Position numbers and translations under genes: made by a program
Shown here: positions 49,175 through 56,872 of the stretch, one piece after another
Position numbering within the stretch: position 1 is the stretch's first letter
Layout: each line of letters starts with the position of its first letter
NCBI RefSeq assembly: GCF_035967765.1
Contig: NZ_JAYWIT010000023.1
Origin: Conexibacter stalactiti
Lineage (GTDB): Bacteria > Actinomycetota > Thermoleophilia > Solirubrobacterales > Solirubrobacteraceae
Reading direction: 5' to 3' (one strand)
DNA: 64,000 nucleotides
Notes under the pieces: generated by a model
What the model was told of the DNA's origin: nothing
Seen by the model: only the letters and a program-made list of their open reading frames with translations
Database searches by the model: none

Positions 49175-51896
49175 GCGGACCTTTCGAGATCACGACCGAG
49201 AGCGTTATTCTGATCAAATCCGATCAGCTAAGTCGACAAAGCTGCCACGTATCGCTCCCGATCGCGTACGTACACCGCTACGTATCTCCGAGCGCGGCGC
49301 CGTCGCGCTGATCGGCCGCGAGCAGGAGCTGGCGCGGATCGACGCCGCGATCGCCGGTCCGACCGCCGGCGCGATCGTCCTGCGCGGCCCCGCCGGGGTC
49401 GGCAAGACGCGGCTGGCGCGCGAGGCCGCGCGCAAGGCCGGCGGGGCCGCGCACTGGGTCGTCGCGACGGAGTCGGTCGCGACGATCCCGTTCGGCGCCG
49501 TCGCCGCGCTGCTGCCCGAGCGCGCCGACGCCGTCGCCCACCGCCACGACCTGCTGTCGGCCGCCGCGAGCGCGCTGCGCGACGCCGGCGGCGAGCTGCC
49601 GCCGCTCGTCGTCGTCGACGACGCCCACCTGCTCGATCCCGGCTCGGCCGCGCTCGTGCTGCACCTCGCCGTCAGCCGCGTCGCCTCGCTCGTCGTGACC
49701 GTGCGCGACGGGACGGCGGCGCCCGACGCGATCACGGCGCTGTGGAAGGACGGTCACGCCGAGTGCGCCGACCTGCACCTGCTCACCCCCGCCGAGGCCG
49801 CGACGCTGGCGGAGACGCTGCTGGGCGGGCCGTGCGAATCGCGCTTCCTCGCGTGGGCGTGGGCCCGCACCGAGGGCAACGCGCTGTTCGCGACCGAGCT
49901 GCTGCACGGCCTGCGCGAGAGCGGCGCGCTCGCGCGCGACCACGGGCTGTGGCAGCTCGCCGATCCCGACGTCGCCGTCCCCGCCGGGCTCGCCGAGCTG
50001 CTGCGCACGCGCATCAGCGAGCTGGACGGCGCGGCGCAGCGGCTGCTGGAGCTGGTCGCGGTCGCCGAGCCGTTCGAGCGCGCGCTCGCGGCCGAGCTGG
50101 GCGGCGCCGACGCGCTCGACGAGCTGGAGCGGCTCGCGCTCGTGACGACGGTGCGCGACGGCCGCCGGCTGCTGCTGCGGCTGAGCCACCCGCTCTACGG
50201 CGACCTGCTGCGCGCGCGGCAGTCGCCCGGCCGCCGCGCCGACCTCGTCGGCCAGCTCGCCGCCGCCGTCGCGCAGACCGGCGCGCGGCGCGAGGCTGAC
50301 GTGCTGCGCGTCGTCGAGTGGCGCCTGGAGATCGGGCTGCCGGTCTCCGCCGATGCGCTGCTGGCCGCCGCCAACATCGGCCTGCGCAACTTCGACCACG
50401 CGCTCGCGCGGCGGCTGGCGCAGCTCGCCTGCGAGCAGGGCGGCGGCCTGGAGGCGGCGCTCGCGTGGGCGCGCAGCGCGACGGCGACCGGCGCCTTCGA
50501 GGAGGTCGAGCTGGCGCTGGCGCCGTTCGACGGCGCGCACGACGACCCGCTCGTCGAGGCCGAGGCGATCCGGCTGCGCAGCTCGGCGCTGCAGTGGGGG
50601 CTGCGCCAGGGCGACGCCGCGCTGGAGCTGCTCGACGCCGCGCAGGAGCGCTGGCCCGGCGACGCCTGGCGCGCGCGGATCCAGGCGCTGCGGATCGCGG
50701 TGCTGGCCGACCGCGGCGAGATGTCGGCCGCCGTCCGCGTCGGCCGCGAGGCGCTCGCGACGGCCGGCCTGCCGCCCGGCCTGCGGCGCGAGATCACCGC
50801 GCAGCTCGCCTTCTCGCTGCACCTCGACGGCTTCCCCGACGAGAGCCGCGAGCTGATCGACGCGATCGTCGACTTCGAGACCCCCGACAGCGTCGACTGG
50901 CGGCTGCTGTGGCCGTGGCTCGTGACGCGGCTGCGCGGCGCCGCCGCGTTCGCGGAGACCGACGCGCAGCTGCACGCGCTGCGCGACGCGGCCGCCGGCA
51001 ACATGGCGCTCAGCGGGCTGGTCGCGCTCAGCCTCGGTACGACCGCCTGGTACCAGGGGCGCATGCGCACCGGCATGCGCTGGCTGGGCGAGGCCGTCAG
51101 CAGCTACGACGACGCCGATCCGCGCGCGATGCGCCCGGCGGCGCTGCTGATGCTCGCCCGCTGCGCCTTCATGGTCGGCGAGCACGAGACGGCGCGCGAG
51201 GCCGCCGCCGAGGCGCGCCGCGCCAGCTCCGGCCGGCCGCTGGAGTGGATCGAGATCGTTCCGGTCAGCTTCGCGAACGTGCTGGAGGCGCTCGCCGAGG
51301 GCAGGATCGCCGAGGCGCGGCGGCTCGCGCTCGACAGCTCGCGCGCGTGCAGAACGGTGCCGGTCCACGAGGCCGAGCTGCTGCATCTCGCGCTGCGGAT
51401 CGGCGCGCTGCCCAGCCCGATCGCGCAGCGGCTCGACGCGATCGCGACGGCCGCCTCATCCGACCAGTTCCACCTCTTCGCGATCCACGCCCGCGCGCTC
51501 GCGAGCGGCGACGGCGCGGCGCTCGCGCGCGTCTCGGCCGAGTTCGAGCGGGCCGGCGAGCTGCTGCTGGCGGCCGAGGCCGGCGAGCATGCGGCCGAGG
51601 CGCTGCGGCAGGCCGGCGCGCTCGACCGCGCGGCGTCGGCGGCCGCGCGCAGCGCCGCGCTGCTGGAGGCGTGCGAGGGCGCGCGCCTGCCGTTCACCCA
51701 TCCGCCCGGCACCGTCCTCGACGAGCTGACGCGGCGCGAGCGCGAGGTCGCCGGCCTCGTCGCGGCCGGCTACGCCAACGCGGCGATCGGCGAGCGGCTG
51801 GTGATCTCGGTGCGGACGGTCGAGGTCCACGTGCTGCGCGCCTGTCGCAAGCTCGGCGTGCGCGACCGCCACGCGCTCGCGGAGCTGATCAGGTAG
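49173..51896 (+). CDS. Large ATP-binding LuxR family transcriptional regulator (LAL type)
   Basis: 907 aa from the ATG at 49173, the only ATG/GTG upstream of the conserved LIGREQELARID segment; typical members start nearer to that motif, so the first ~40 residues are doubtful. Walker A GPAGVGKTRL, Walker B LVVVDDAHLL, a long helical repeat region, and a C-terminal LuxR HTH (DELTRREREVAGLVAAGYANAAIGERLVISVRTVEVHVLRACRKLGVRDRHALAELI). LAL proteins activate nearby catabolic or transport operons on binding an inducer. It faces the Liv-type operon, its likely target. Ends overlapping the convergent ligase gene by 8 nt. Confidence 0.88.
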   Translation: MRTFRDHDRERYSDQIRSAKSTKLPRIAPDRVRTPLRISERGAVALIGREQELARIDAAIAGPTAGAIVLRGPAGVGKTRLAREAARKAGGAAHWVVATESVATIPFGAVAALLPERADAVAHRHDLLSAAASALRDAGGELPPLVVVDDAHLLDPGSAALVLHLAVSRVASLVVTVRDGTAAPDAITALWKDGHAECADLHLLTPAEAATLAETLLGGPCESRFLAWAWARTEGNALFATELLHGLRESGALARDHGLWQLADPDVAVPAGLAELLRTRISELDGAAQRLLELVAVAEPFERALAAELGGADALDELERLALVTTVRDGRRLLLRLSHPLYGDLLRARQSPGRRADLVGQLAAAVAQTGARREADVLRVVEWRLEIGLPVSADALLAAANIGLRNFDHALARRLAQLACEQGGGLEAALAWARSATATGAFEEVELALAPFDGAHDDPLVEAEAIRLRSSALQWGLRQGDAALELLDAAQERWPGDAWRARIQALRIAVLADRGEMSAAVRVGREALATAGLPPGLRREITAQLAFSLHLDGFPDESRELIDAIVDFETPDSVDWRLLWPWLVTRLRGAAAFAETDAQLHALRDAAAGNMALSGLVALSLGTTAWYQGRMRTGMRWLGEAVSSYDDADPRAMRPAALLMLARCAFMVGEHETAREAAAEARRASSGRPLEWIEIVPVSFANVLEALAEGRIAEARRLALDSSRACRTVPVHEAELLHLALRIGALPSPIAQRLDAIATAASSDQFHLFAIHARALASGDGAALARVSAEFERAGELLLAAEAGEHAAEALRQAGALDRAASAAARSAALLEACEGARLPFTHPPGTVLDELTRREREVAGLVAAGYANAAIGERLVISVRTVEVHVLRACRKLGVRDRHALAELIR
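49210..49227. promoter_or_regulatory. Inverted repeat in the Liv/LuxR divergent region
   Basis: CTGATC-AAATCC-GATCAG, a perfect 6-6-6 inverted repeat in the only AT-rich patch between the binding-protein and LuxR coding cores. It is 36-53 nt upstream of the binding-protein start, suitable for activator or repressor binding. If the LuxR protein really starts downstream, this is intergenic. Confidence 0.5.
49267..49284. promoter_or_regulatory. Paired TACGTA palindromes
   Basis: Two copies of TACGTA (49267-49272 and 49279-49284) separated by 6 nt, about 95-110 nt upstream of the binding-protein start. The symmetric spacing could be a LuxR-type dimer site. It lies inside the frame assigned to the LuxR gene, which adds doubt to that start. 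Confidence 0.35.
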
Positions 51897-53439
51897 CCGA
51901 CCAGTCCGGTGTCAGCTGCGCGACGCGCTCGCGCAGCTCGCGCTTGAGCACCTTGCCCGACGGGTTGCGCGGCAGCTCGTCGAGCACGTAGACGGCCTTC
52001 GGCACCTTGAATCTGCCCAGCCGCGTCGCGCAGTGCTCGGCGATCGCGGCCGGGTCGAGCCCGTCGGCGGCGGCGACGAAGGCGACGGGCACCTCGACCC
52101 ACTGCGGGTGCGGGACGCCGATCACGGCCGCCTCGATCACCGCCGGCACCGCGTCGACGACCGCCTCGATCTCGGAGCTGGCCATGTTCTCGCCGCCGCT
52201 GCGGATCATGTCCTTGAGGCGGTCGAGCACGTAGAGGTAGCCGTCGTCGTCGAAGCGGCCGACGTCGCCGGTGTGGAACCAGCCATCGCGGAAGGCGCGC
52301 GCGGTCGCCTCGGGGTCGTCGAGGTAGCCGTCGCAGACCTTCGGGCCGCGCACGACGATCTCGCCCGCGACGCCGGGCGCGACCTCCGCGCCCAGCTCGT
52401 CGACGACGCGCACGTCAACCCCGTGCAGCGGCGTCCCGACCGACCCCTGCTTGCTGAGCATGTGGTCCATGTCGAGGTAGGTGAGGCCGTTGCAGGTCTC
52501 GGTCATCCCGTAGCCCTCGATCAGGCGCGCGTTCGGGAAGGCCGCGACGGTCTCGTGGAAGAGCGCGGGCGTCACCTGGCTGAAGATCAGCCATCTGACC
52601 GATCTCGTGTCGCGCTGCTGGTCGAGCGGCAGCCGCCGCATCATGTTCAGCATCGTCGCGACCATCACCATCCCGGTGATCCGCTCGTGCGCGATCGCGT
52701 TGAGGATCGACTGCGCGTCGAAGCGGCGCATCAGCACCATCGTCGCGCCGACCCACCAGGTCGTGTAGCCCGGGATGTCGAGCCCGCCGACGTGGTAGAG
52801 CGGGGCGAAGTTGAGGATCCGGTCGTCCTTCGTCAGCGCCAGCTCGGCGACCTGCGCGTGCATGTTCGCGTTGACGTTGCCGTGCGTCAGCCGCGCGCCC
52901 TTCGGGCGGCTGGTCGTGCCGGAGGTGTAGAGGATCCGCTGCAGGTCGCCGTCGCCGACCGGAGCGTCGGGCACGCGCGCGCCGGCGTGCGCGGCGATCA
53001 GCTCCGCGGCCGTCGGCCAGCCGGCGCCGAGGTCGCCCTCCAGCGAGAGGTTGGCGCGCAGCGCCGGCAGCCGCTGCGCCAATGCCCGCGCCGTCTCGGC
53101 GAAGGCCGACTCGCTCGCCAGCCCTTCCGCTCTGGAGTGGTCGAGCAGGTAGTGCAGCTCCTCCTCGTGGAGGCGGTAGTTGAGCGGCACCATCACCGCG
53201 CCGAGCTTCGCCAGCGCGAGGCCGAGCAGCAGGTACTCGGGCAGGTTCATCGCCAGCACGGCGATCCGCGTGCCGGGGCCGACGCCGCGCTCGCGCAGGC
53301 CGGCGGCGAGCGCGTTGACGTCATCGTCGAGCTGGGCGTAGGTCCAGCGGCGCTGCTCGAAGACGAGCGCGTCGCGCTCGGCGTAGCGGTGGCGGGCCCA
53401 CGTCAGCAGGCGGCTGAGGTTGGCGGTCGGCGCGCTCAT
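51889..53439 (-). CDS. AMP-dependent acyl-CoA synthetase/ligase
   Basis: 516 aa from the ATG forming an ATGA overlap with the nitroreductase stop; an ATG two codons upstream (53445) is an alternative. Motifs: QRILYTSGTTSRPKGARLTHGN, IEGYGMTETCNGL, DGWFHTGDVGRFDDDGYLYVLDRLKDMIRSGGENMASSEIEAVV, PRNPSGKVLKREL with the adenylation lysine. Last gene of the VOC-ligase-nitroreductase-ligase operon. It and the ligase at 54125 are similar throughout and may be paralogues for different chain intermediates. Confidence 0.92.
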   Translation of the reverse strand: MSAPTANLSRLLTWARHRYAERDALVFEQRRWTYAQLDDDVNALAAGLRERGVGPGTRIAVLAMNLPEYLLLGLALAKLGAVMVPLNYRLHEEELHYLLDHSRAEGLASESAFAETARALAQRLPALRANLSLEGDLGAGWPTAAELIAAHAGARVPDAPVGDGDLQRILYTSGTTSRPKGARLTHGNVNANMHAQVAELALTKDDRILNFAPLYHVGGLDIPGYTTWWVGATMVLMRRFDAQSILNAIAHERITGMVMVATMLNMMRRLPLDQQRDTRSVRWLIFSQVTPALFHETVAAFPNARLIEGYGMTETCNGLTYLDMDHMLSKQGSVGTPLHGVDVRVVDELGAEVAPGVAGEIVVRGPKVCDGYLDDPEATARAFRDGWFHTGDVGRFDDDGYLYVLDRLKDMIRSGGENMASSEIEAVVDAVPAVIEAAVIGVPHPQWVEVPVAFVAAADGLDPAAIAEHCATRLGRFKVPKAVYVLDELPRNPSGKVLKRELRERVAQLTPDWSAT

Positions 53440-54128
53440 CGCCATGTCACGACCTCGTCGGCCGGCGCGCGCCGCGCCGCCTTGAAGTCGAGCCCGCGCG
53501 TGTAGGCGACCGGCAGCAGCGCGACCTGCGTGAACTGCTCCGGCAGGTCGAGGATCTCGGCGACCTCGCGCTCGTAGTGGAGGTGGATGCAGGTGAGCGC
53601 CGAGCCGAGCCCGCGCGAGCGCAGCGCCAGCTGCAGCGACCACAGCGCCGGGTAGACGGAGCCGTAGAACATGCTCGCGAACGGTCCGCGCGGCTCCTGC
53701 GGGACGCGGTCGACGGAGCCGACGAGGATCTGCGCCGGCACCTCGTGGAAGTGGTCGACGAGGTGCTGCGCGCTGACCATCGCGCGCGCCATCTCGGGCC
53801 GCGGCTCGCGCGGCGGCTTGCCGGCGGCGGCGCGGCGCTCGGCGGAGATCCGCAGCGGCGTCGTGACGTGATCCTCGATCGCGCGACGATAGACGGCGGC
53901 GACCTGCGCGCGCACGCCGGGATCCTCGATCACGACGAAGCGGGCGACCTCGCGGTTCTCCGCCATCGGCGCCTGGCGCGCCAGCTCGATGCAGCGTTCG
54001 AGCACCGCGCGCGGGACGGGGCGGCCGAGGTCGAGCCGCCTGCGCACCGCGCGCGTCGTCGAGAGGACCTCGTCGACGTCGGTCAGCAGGGGCGCGGTGG
54101 CGTCGGGCGCCTCGGCGGCGGCGCTCAT
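53436..54128 (-). CDS. Nitroreductase family protein
   Basis: 230 aa. FMN-binding features: RAVRRRLDLGRPVPRAVLERCIELARQAPMAENREVARFVVIED at the N terminus and ALWSLQLALRSRGLGSALTCIHLHYEREVAEILDLPEQFTQVALLPVAY at the C terminus, as in NAD(P)H-dependent FMN reductases and dehalogenases of this fold. Placed between two CoA ligases with 4-nt overlaps on both sides. It might reduce an enone intermediate or supply reduced flavin to the LLM enzymes (inference). Confidence 0.9.
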   Translation of the reverse strand: MSAAAEAPDATAPLLTDVDEVLSTTRAVRRRLDLGRPVPRAVLERCIELARQAPMAENREVARFVVIEDPGVRAQVAAVYRRAIEDHVTTPLRISAERRAAAGKPPREPRPEMARAMVSAQHLVDHFHEVPAQILVGSVDRVPQEPRGPFASMFYGSVYPALWSLQLALRSRGLGSALTCIHLHYEREVAEILDLPEQFTQVALLPVAYTRGLDFKAARRAPADEVVTWR

Positions 54129-55702
54129 GCGGCGGCCTCGTGCGCGCCGGCGTCGTGCGGCGCGGCCGCCGCCTCCGTCCGCTCGTCGGCGCGCAGCACC
54201 CGCTTCAGCACCTTGCCGGAGTCGTTGCGCGGCAGCGCCGTCACGAACGCGACCTGCTTGGGCAGCTTGAAGCGGGCGAGCTGGGCGCCGCAGTGGCGCA
54301 GCAGCTCGGCCTCGCTCAGCTCGGCGTCGGCGCGCAGCAGCACGAACGCCTTCGGCACCTCGTCCCACTTCGGGTCGGGGACCGCGACGACGGCGACCTC
54401 GGCGACGGCGGGATGGTCGGCGATCACGCGCTCGATCTCGGCGCTGGCGACGTTCTCGCCGCCCGACTTGATCATGTCGCCCTTGCGGTCGGCGAACCAG
54501 AGGAAGCCGTCGGCGTCGATCGAGGCCATGTCGCCGGAGTGGAACCAGCCGTCGCGCCAGGCGCGCGCGGTCGCCTCCGGGTCGCGCCAGTAGCCGGGCG
54601 AGACCTTCGGCCCGCGCACGACGATCTCGCCGACCTCGCCGGGCGGCAGCTCGGCGCCGGTCGACGGGTCGACGACGCGGATGTCCATCAGCGGGAACGG
54701 CGTCCCCTGCGAGCCGAGCTTGCTGCGCGAGTGGGCGGCGTCGAGGTAGCAGGCGCCATTGGTCAGCTCCGTCATCCCGAACGTGTCGATCGAGCGGACG
54801 TGCGGGAACGCCTCCTGGAAGCGGCGGCGCACGACCGGCGGCACCCCGGCGAAGATCACGAATCGCAGCGCCGAGAGGTCGTAGTCGCCGAGGTCGGGCA
54901 TGTCGAGGATGTCGAGCAGGATCTGCGCGGCCAGCACCATCCCGGTGATCCGCTCGCGCGCGGCGAGCGCGACGATCTCGCGGCCGGCGTAGGTCGGCGT
55001 CAGCACCATCGTGCCGCCGGCGGCGAGGATCGTGTGGCCGGGCGCCTCCAGGCCGCTGACGTGGAACAGCGGCGCCGAGACGAGCGTGCGGTCGCTGGCG
55101 CTCAGCTCCAGTTCGAGCAGCTGCCCGAGGATGTTGTGCGTGACGTTCCCGTTGGTGTGGATCACGCCCTTCGGATGCGAGGTCGTGCCAGACGTGTAGA
55201 GGATCCGCTGCGGGTCGTCGAGGCCGGTCTCGGCGTCGGCGACCGGCGCGCCGTCCGCGGTCGCCTCCAGCAGCGCGCCGAGCGCGTGCCAGTGGCCGGG
55301 GGCGCTGGCGGCATGCGTGATCGTCGTGCGCATCGCGCCGAGCGACTGGACCGCGCGCGCCTTCTCCTCGAACTCGGCGTCGACGATCAGCGTGGTGAGG
55401 CCGGAGTGCTCGACGATCCAGCCCAGCTCGCGCGCGTGCAGCCGCCAGTTGAGCGGCAGCATGATCGCGCCGATCCGCGCCAGCGCGTACAGCTCCAGCA
55501 CGTAGGTGGCGTGGTTGCGCGCGACGATCCCGACGACGTCGCCGGGCTCGATCCCGGCGCTTGTCAGCGCGCGGGCGTGGTGGTCGACGGCGGCGTCGAG
55601 CTGACGGTAGGTGAGGCGCAGCTCGCCGTCGACGAGCGCCTCCTGGGAGGCGCGGCGGATCACCTGGCGGCGCAGGTGCCGGGCGAGGTTGGCGGTCGGC
55701 AT
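54125..55702 (-). CDS. AMP-dependent acyl-CoA synthetase/ligase
   Basis: 525 aa. Motifs: QRILYTSGTTSHPKGVIHTNGN, IDTFGMTELTNGACYLD, DGWFHSGDMASIDADGFLWFADRKGDMIKSGGENVASAEIERVI, LPRNDSGKVLKRVL. One-base TGATG overlap with the VOC gene and ATGA overlap with the nitroreductase. A His/Ala-rich tail follows the core. Activates a carboxylate to CoA. Confidence 0.92.
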   Translation of the reverse strand: MPTANLARHLRRQVIRRASQEALVDGELRLTYRQLDAAVDHHARALTSAGIEPGDVVGIVARNHATYVLELYALARIGAIMLPLNWRLHARELGWIVEHSGLTTLIVDAEFEEKARAVQSLGAMRTTITHAASAPGHWHALGALLEATADGAPVADAETGLDDPQRILYTSGTTSHPKGVIHTNGNVTHNILGQLLELELSASDRTLVSAPLFHVSGLEAPGHTILAAGGTMVLTPTYAGREIVALAARERITGMVLAAQILLDILDMPDLGDYDLSALRFVIFAGVPPVVRRRFQEAFPHVRSIDTFGMTELTNGACYLDAAHSRSKLGSQGTPFPLMDIRVVDPSTGAELPPGEVGEIVVRGPKVSPGYWRDPEATARAWRDGWFHSGDMASIDADGFLWFADRKGDMIKSGGENVASAEIERVIADHPAVAEVAVVAVPDPKWDEVPKAFVLLRADAELSEAELLRHCGAQLARFKLPKQVAFVTALPRNDSGKVLKRVLRADERTEAAAAPHDAGAHEAAA

Positions 55703-56238
55703 CAGGTCTGCTCCGGCGCGGACGCAGGCGCGGGCTCGCCGGCGGCCGCCGCCTGCTGCTCGCGGTATGCCTTGATCTGCTCGCGGCTCGGCAGCGAGAC
55801 GAACTCGAGCAGGTTGCCGTCGGGGTCGCGCGCGGCGAACGCGTGGATGTGGCCGTAGTTCTCCAGCAGCACCTGCGTCGGCCGGTCGATGCAGCTGCCG
55901 CCGTTGGCCTCGACGGCGGCGTGCAGCTCCTCCAGCTCCTCGACCGGGACCTGGAAGCTGAGCAGGAAGGTGCCGAGGTGGAGGTGGCCGACGCGCGGCG
56001 GCTCGCCCGGGCCGTCGTCCCACTGGATCAGCTCCAGCTGGCCGATCTGCGATGGGCCCTGCATGTACTGGATGCTGCCACCGATGTCTTGCGGCAGCGC
56101 GAGCGAGCGCGCCATCTCGGGGCCGCCGACGCGGGCGCTGAGCGTGCGCCGGTAGCCGAGCGCACGCTCGTAGAAGGTCGCCGCGCGCTCCAGGTCCGAG
56201 ACGCTCATCGCCACGTGGTGTACTTCGCTGACGGGCAC
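55702..56238 (-). CDS. VOC (glyoxalase/dioxygenase fold) family protein
   Basis: 178 aa, GTG start. Paired beta-alpha-beta modules: VHHVAMSVSDLERAATFYERALGYRRTLSARVGG, then GHLHLGTFLLSFQVPVEELEELHAAVEANGGSC and AARDPDGNLLEFVSLPS. Metal-ligand candidates His8 (HHVAM), His in GHLHL and Glu in LLEFV are present. Could be an epimerase (methylmalonyl-CoA type), dioxygenase or lyase. First gene of the four-gene operon under operator G. Confidence 0.9.
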   Translation of the reverse strand: MPVSEVHHVAMSVSDLERAATFYERALGYRRTLSARVGGPEMARSLALPQDIGGSIQYMQGPSQIGQLELIQWDDGPGEPPRVGHLHLGTFLLSFQVPVEELEELHAAVEANGGSCIDRPTQVLLENYGHIHAFAARDPDGNLLEFVSLPSREQIKAYREQQAAAAGEPAPASAPEQT

Positions 56239-56259
56239 CCGCTCACTCCTCCTGCCGTA

Positions 56260-56310
56260 AAACCGACCAGTCGGTATGGCAGCCTAGCGGGGGCGGATGG
56301 CGAGCGTCAA
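56260..56310 (-). promoter_or_regulatory. Promoter and TetR-type operator (site G) of the VOC-ligase operon
   Basis: TTGACG (56305-56310) and TAGGCT (56281-56286) are 18 nt apart on the minus strand; operator AAACCGACCAGTCGGTAT (56260-56277) follows and covers the transcription start. The VOC GTG is 22 nt further on, the same operator-to-start distance as at site C. Confidence 0.77.
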
Positions 56311-56330
56311 GGGCGCGACCGCCGCGAGGA

Positions 56331-56371
56331 CCGCAGGCCTACTACTGCCATGCAGCAGCAGACCTGCACTG
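56331..56371 (-). repeat. 41-bp hairpin repeat, copy 2
   Basis: 38 of 41 bases match 31734-31774. As minus-strand RNA it folds into a 15-bp stem with a 5-nt loop; differences from copy 1 keep or improve pairing on this strand (U-A becomes U-G, and a mismatch becomes U-A). It starts 4 nt past the MaoC stop and ends 20 nt before the VOC-operon -35. Confidence 0.6.
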
Positions 56372-56375
56372 AGCC

Positions 56376-56837
56376 TCAGGGCGCGGCGGCGTAGAAGCGG
56401 CCGAGCGACTCGGCGACGCAGACCGGCTTGTCGGAGCCCTCGCGCTCGAAGCGCTGCTCGATCGTCGCCTGCACGCCGCCGGCGACTTCCTCGACCGCGA
56501 GCAGCGTCGCGCGCATCCGCACGAGCGAGCCGGCCGGCACCGGCGAGGGGAAGCGGACCTTGCCGTAGCCGTAGTTGACGCCGAACGCGACGCCCTCGAC
56601 CGTCAGCACCTCCTCCAGCAGCCGCGGGCCGAGGCTGAGCGTCAGCAGCCCGTGCGCGATCGTCGCCCCGAACGGCGAGGAGGCCGCCCGCTCGCGGTCG
56701 ACGTGGATCCACTGACGGTCGCCGGTGACCTCCGCGAAGGCGTCGATCTCGGCCTGCGTGACGGCATGCCACGCGCTGATCCCGATCTCCTCGCCGGCGG
56801 CGGCTCGCAGCTCGTCGATTCCGTTGAAGGTGCGCAT
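56376..56837 (-). CDS. MaoC-like (R)-specific enoyl-CoA hydratase
   Basis: 153-aa hot-dog-fold protein. Hydratase-2 motif ITGD-like region reads VTGDRQWIHVDRERAASSPFGATIAHGLLTLSLGP, containing the Asp/His pair and the trailing GATIAHG. ATG at 56837 chosen; an in-frame ATG at 56849 lies inside the -10 region and is unlikely. Adds water to a 2-enoyl-CoA. Single gene under operator H, next to the VOC-ligase operon. Confidence 0.92.
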   Translation of the reverse strand: MRTFNGIDELRAAAGEEIGISAWHAVTQAEIDAFAEVTGDRQWIHVDRERAASSPFGATIAHGLLTLSLGPRLLEEVLTVEGVAFGVNYGYGKVRFPSPVPAGSLVRMRATLLAVEEVAGGVQATIEQRFEREGSDKPVCVAESLGRFYAAAP

Positions 56838-56844
56838 GCGATCG

Positions 56845-56872
56845 ATCATACCGACCGGTCGGTGTGCGCCAA
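56845..56872 (-). promoter_or_regulatory. Promoter and TetR-type operator (site H) of the MaoC gene
   Basis: Operator ATACCGACCGGTCGGTGT (56848-56865) lies between TTGGCG (56867-56872) and TATGAT (56845-56850), 16 nt apart on the minus strand, the same architecture as site A. It overlaps the 3' end of the GGDEF gene. The leader to the ATG at 56837 would be very short. Confidence 0.75.
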
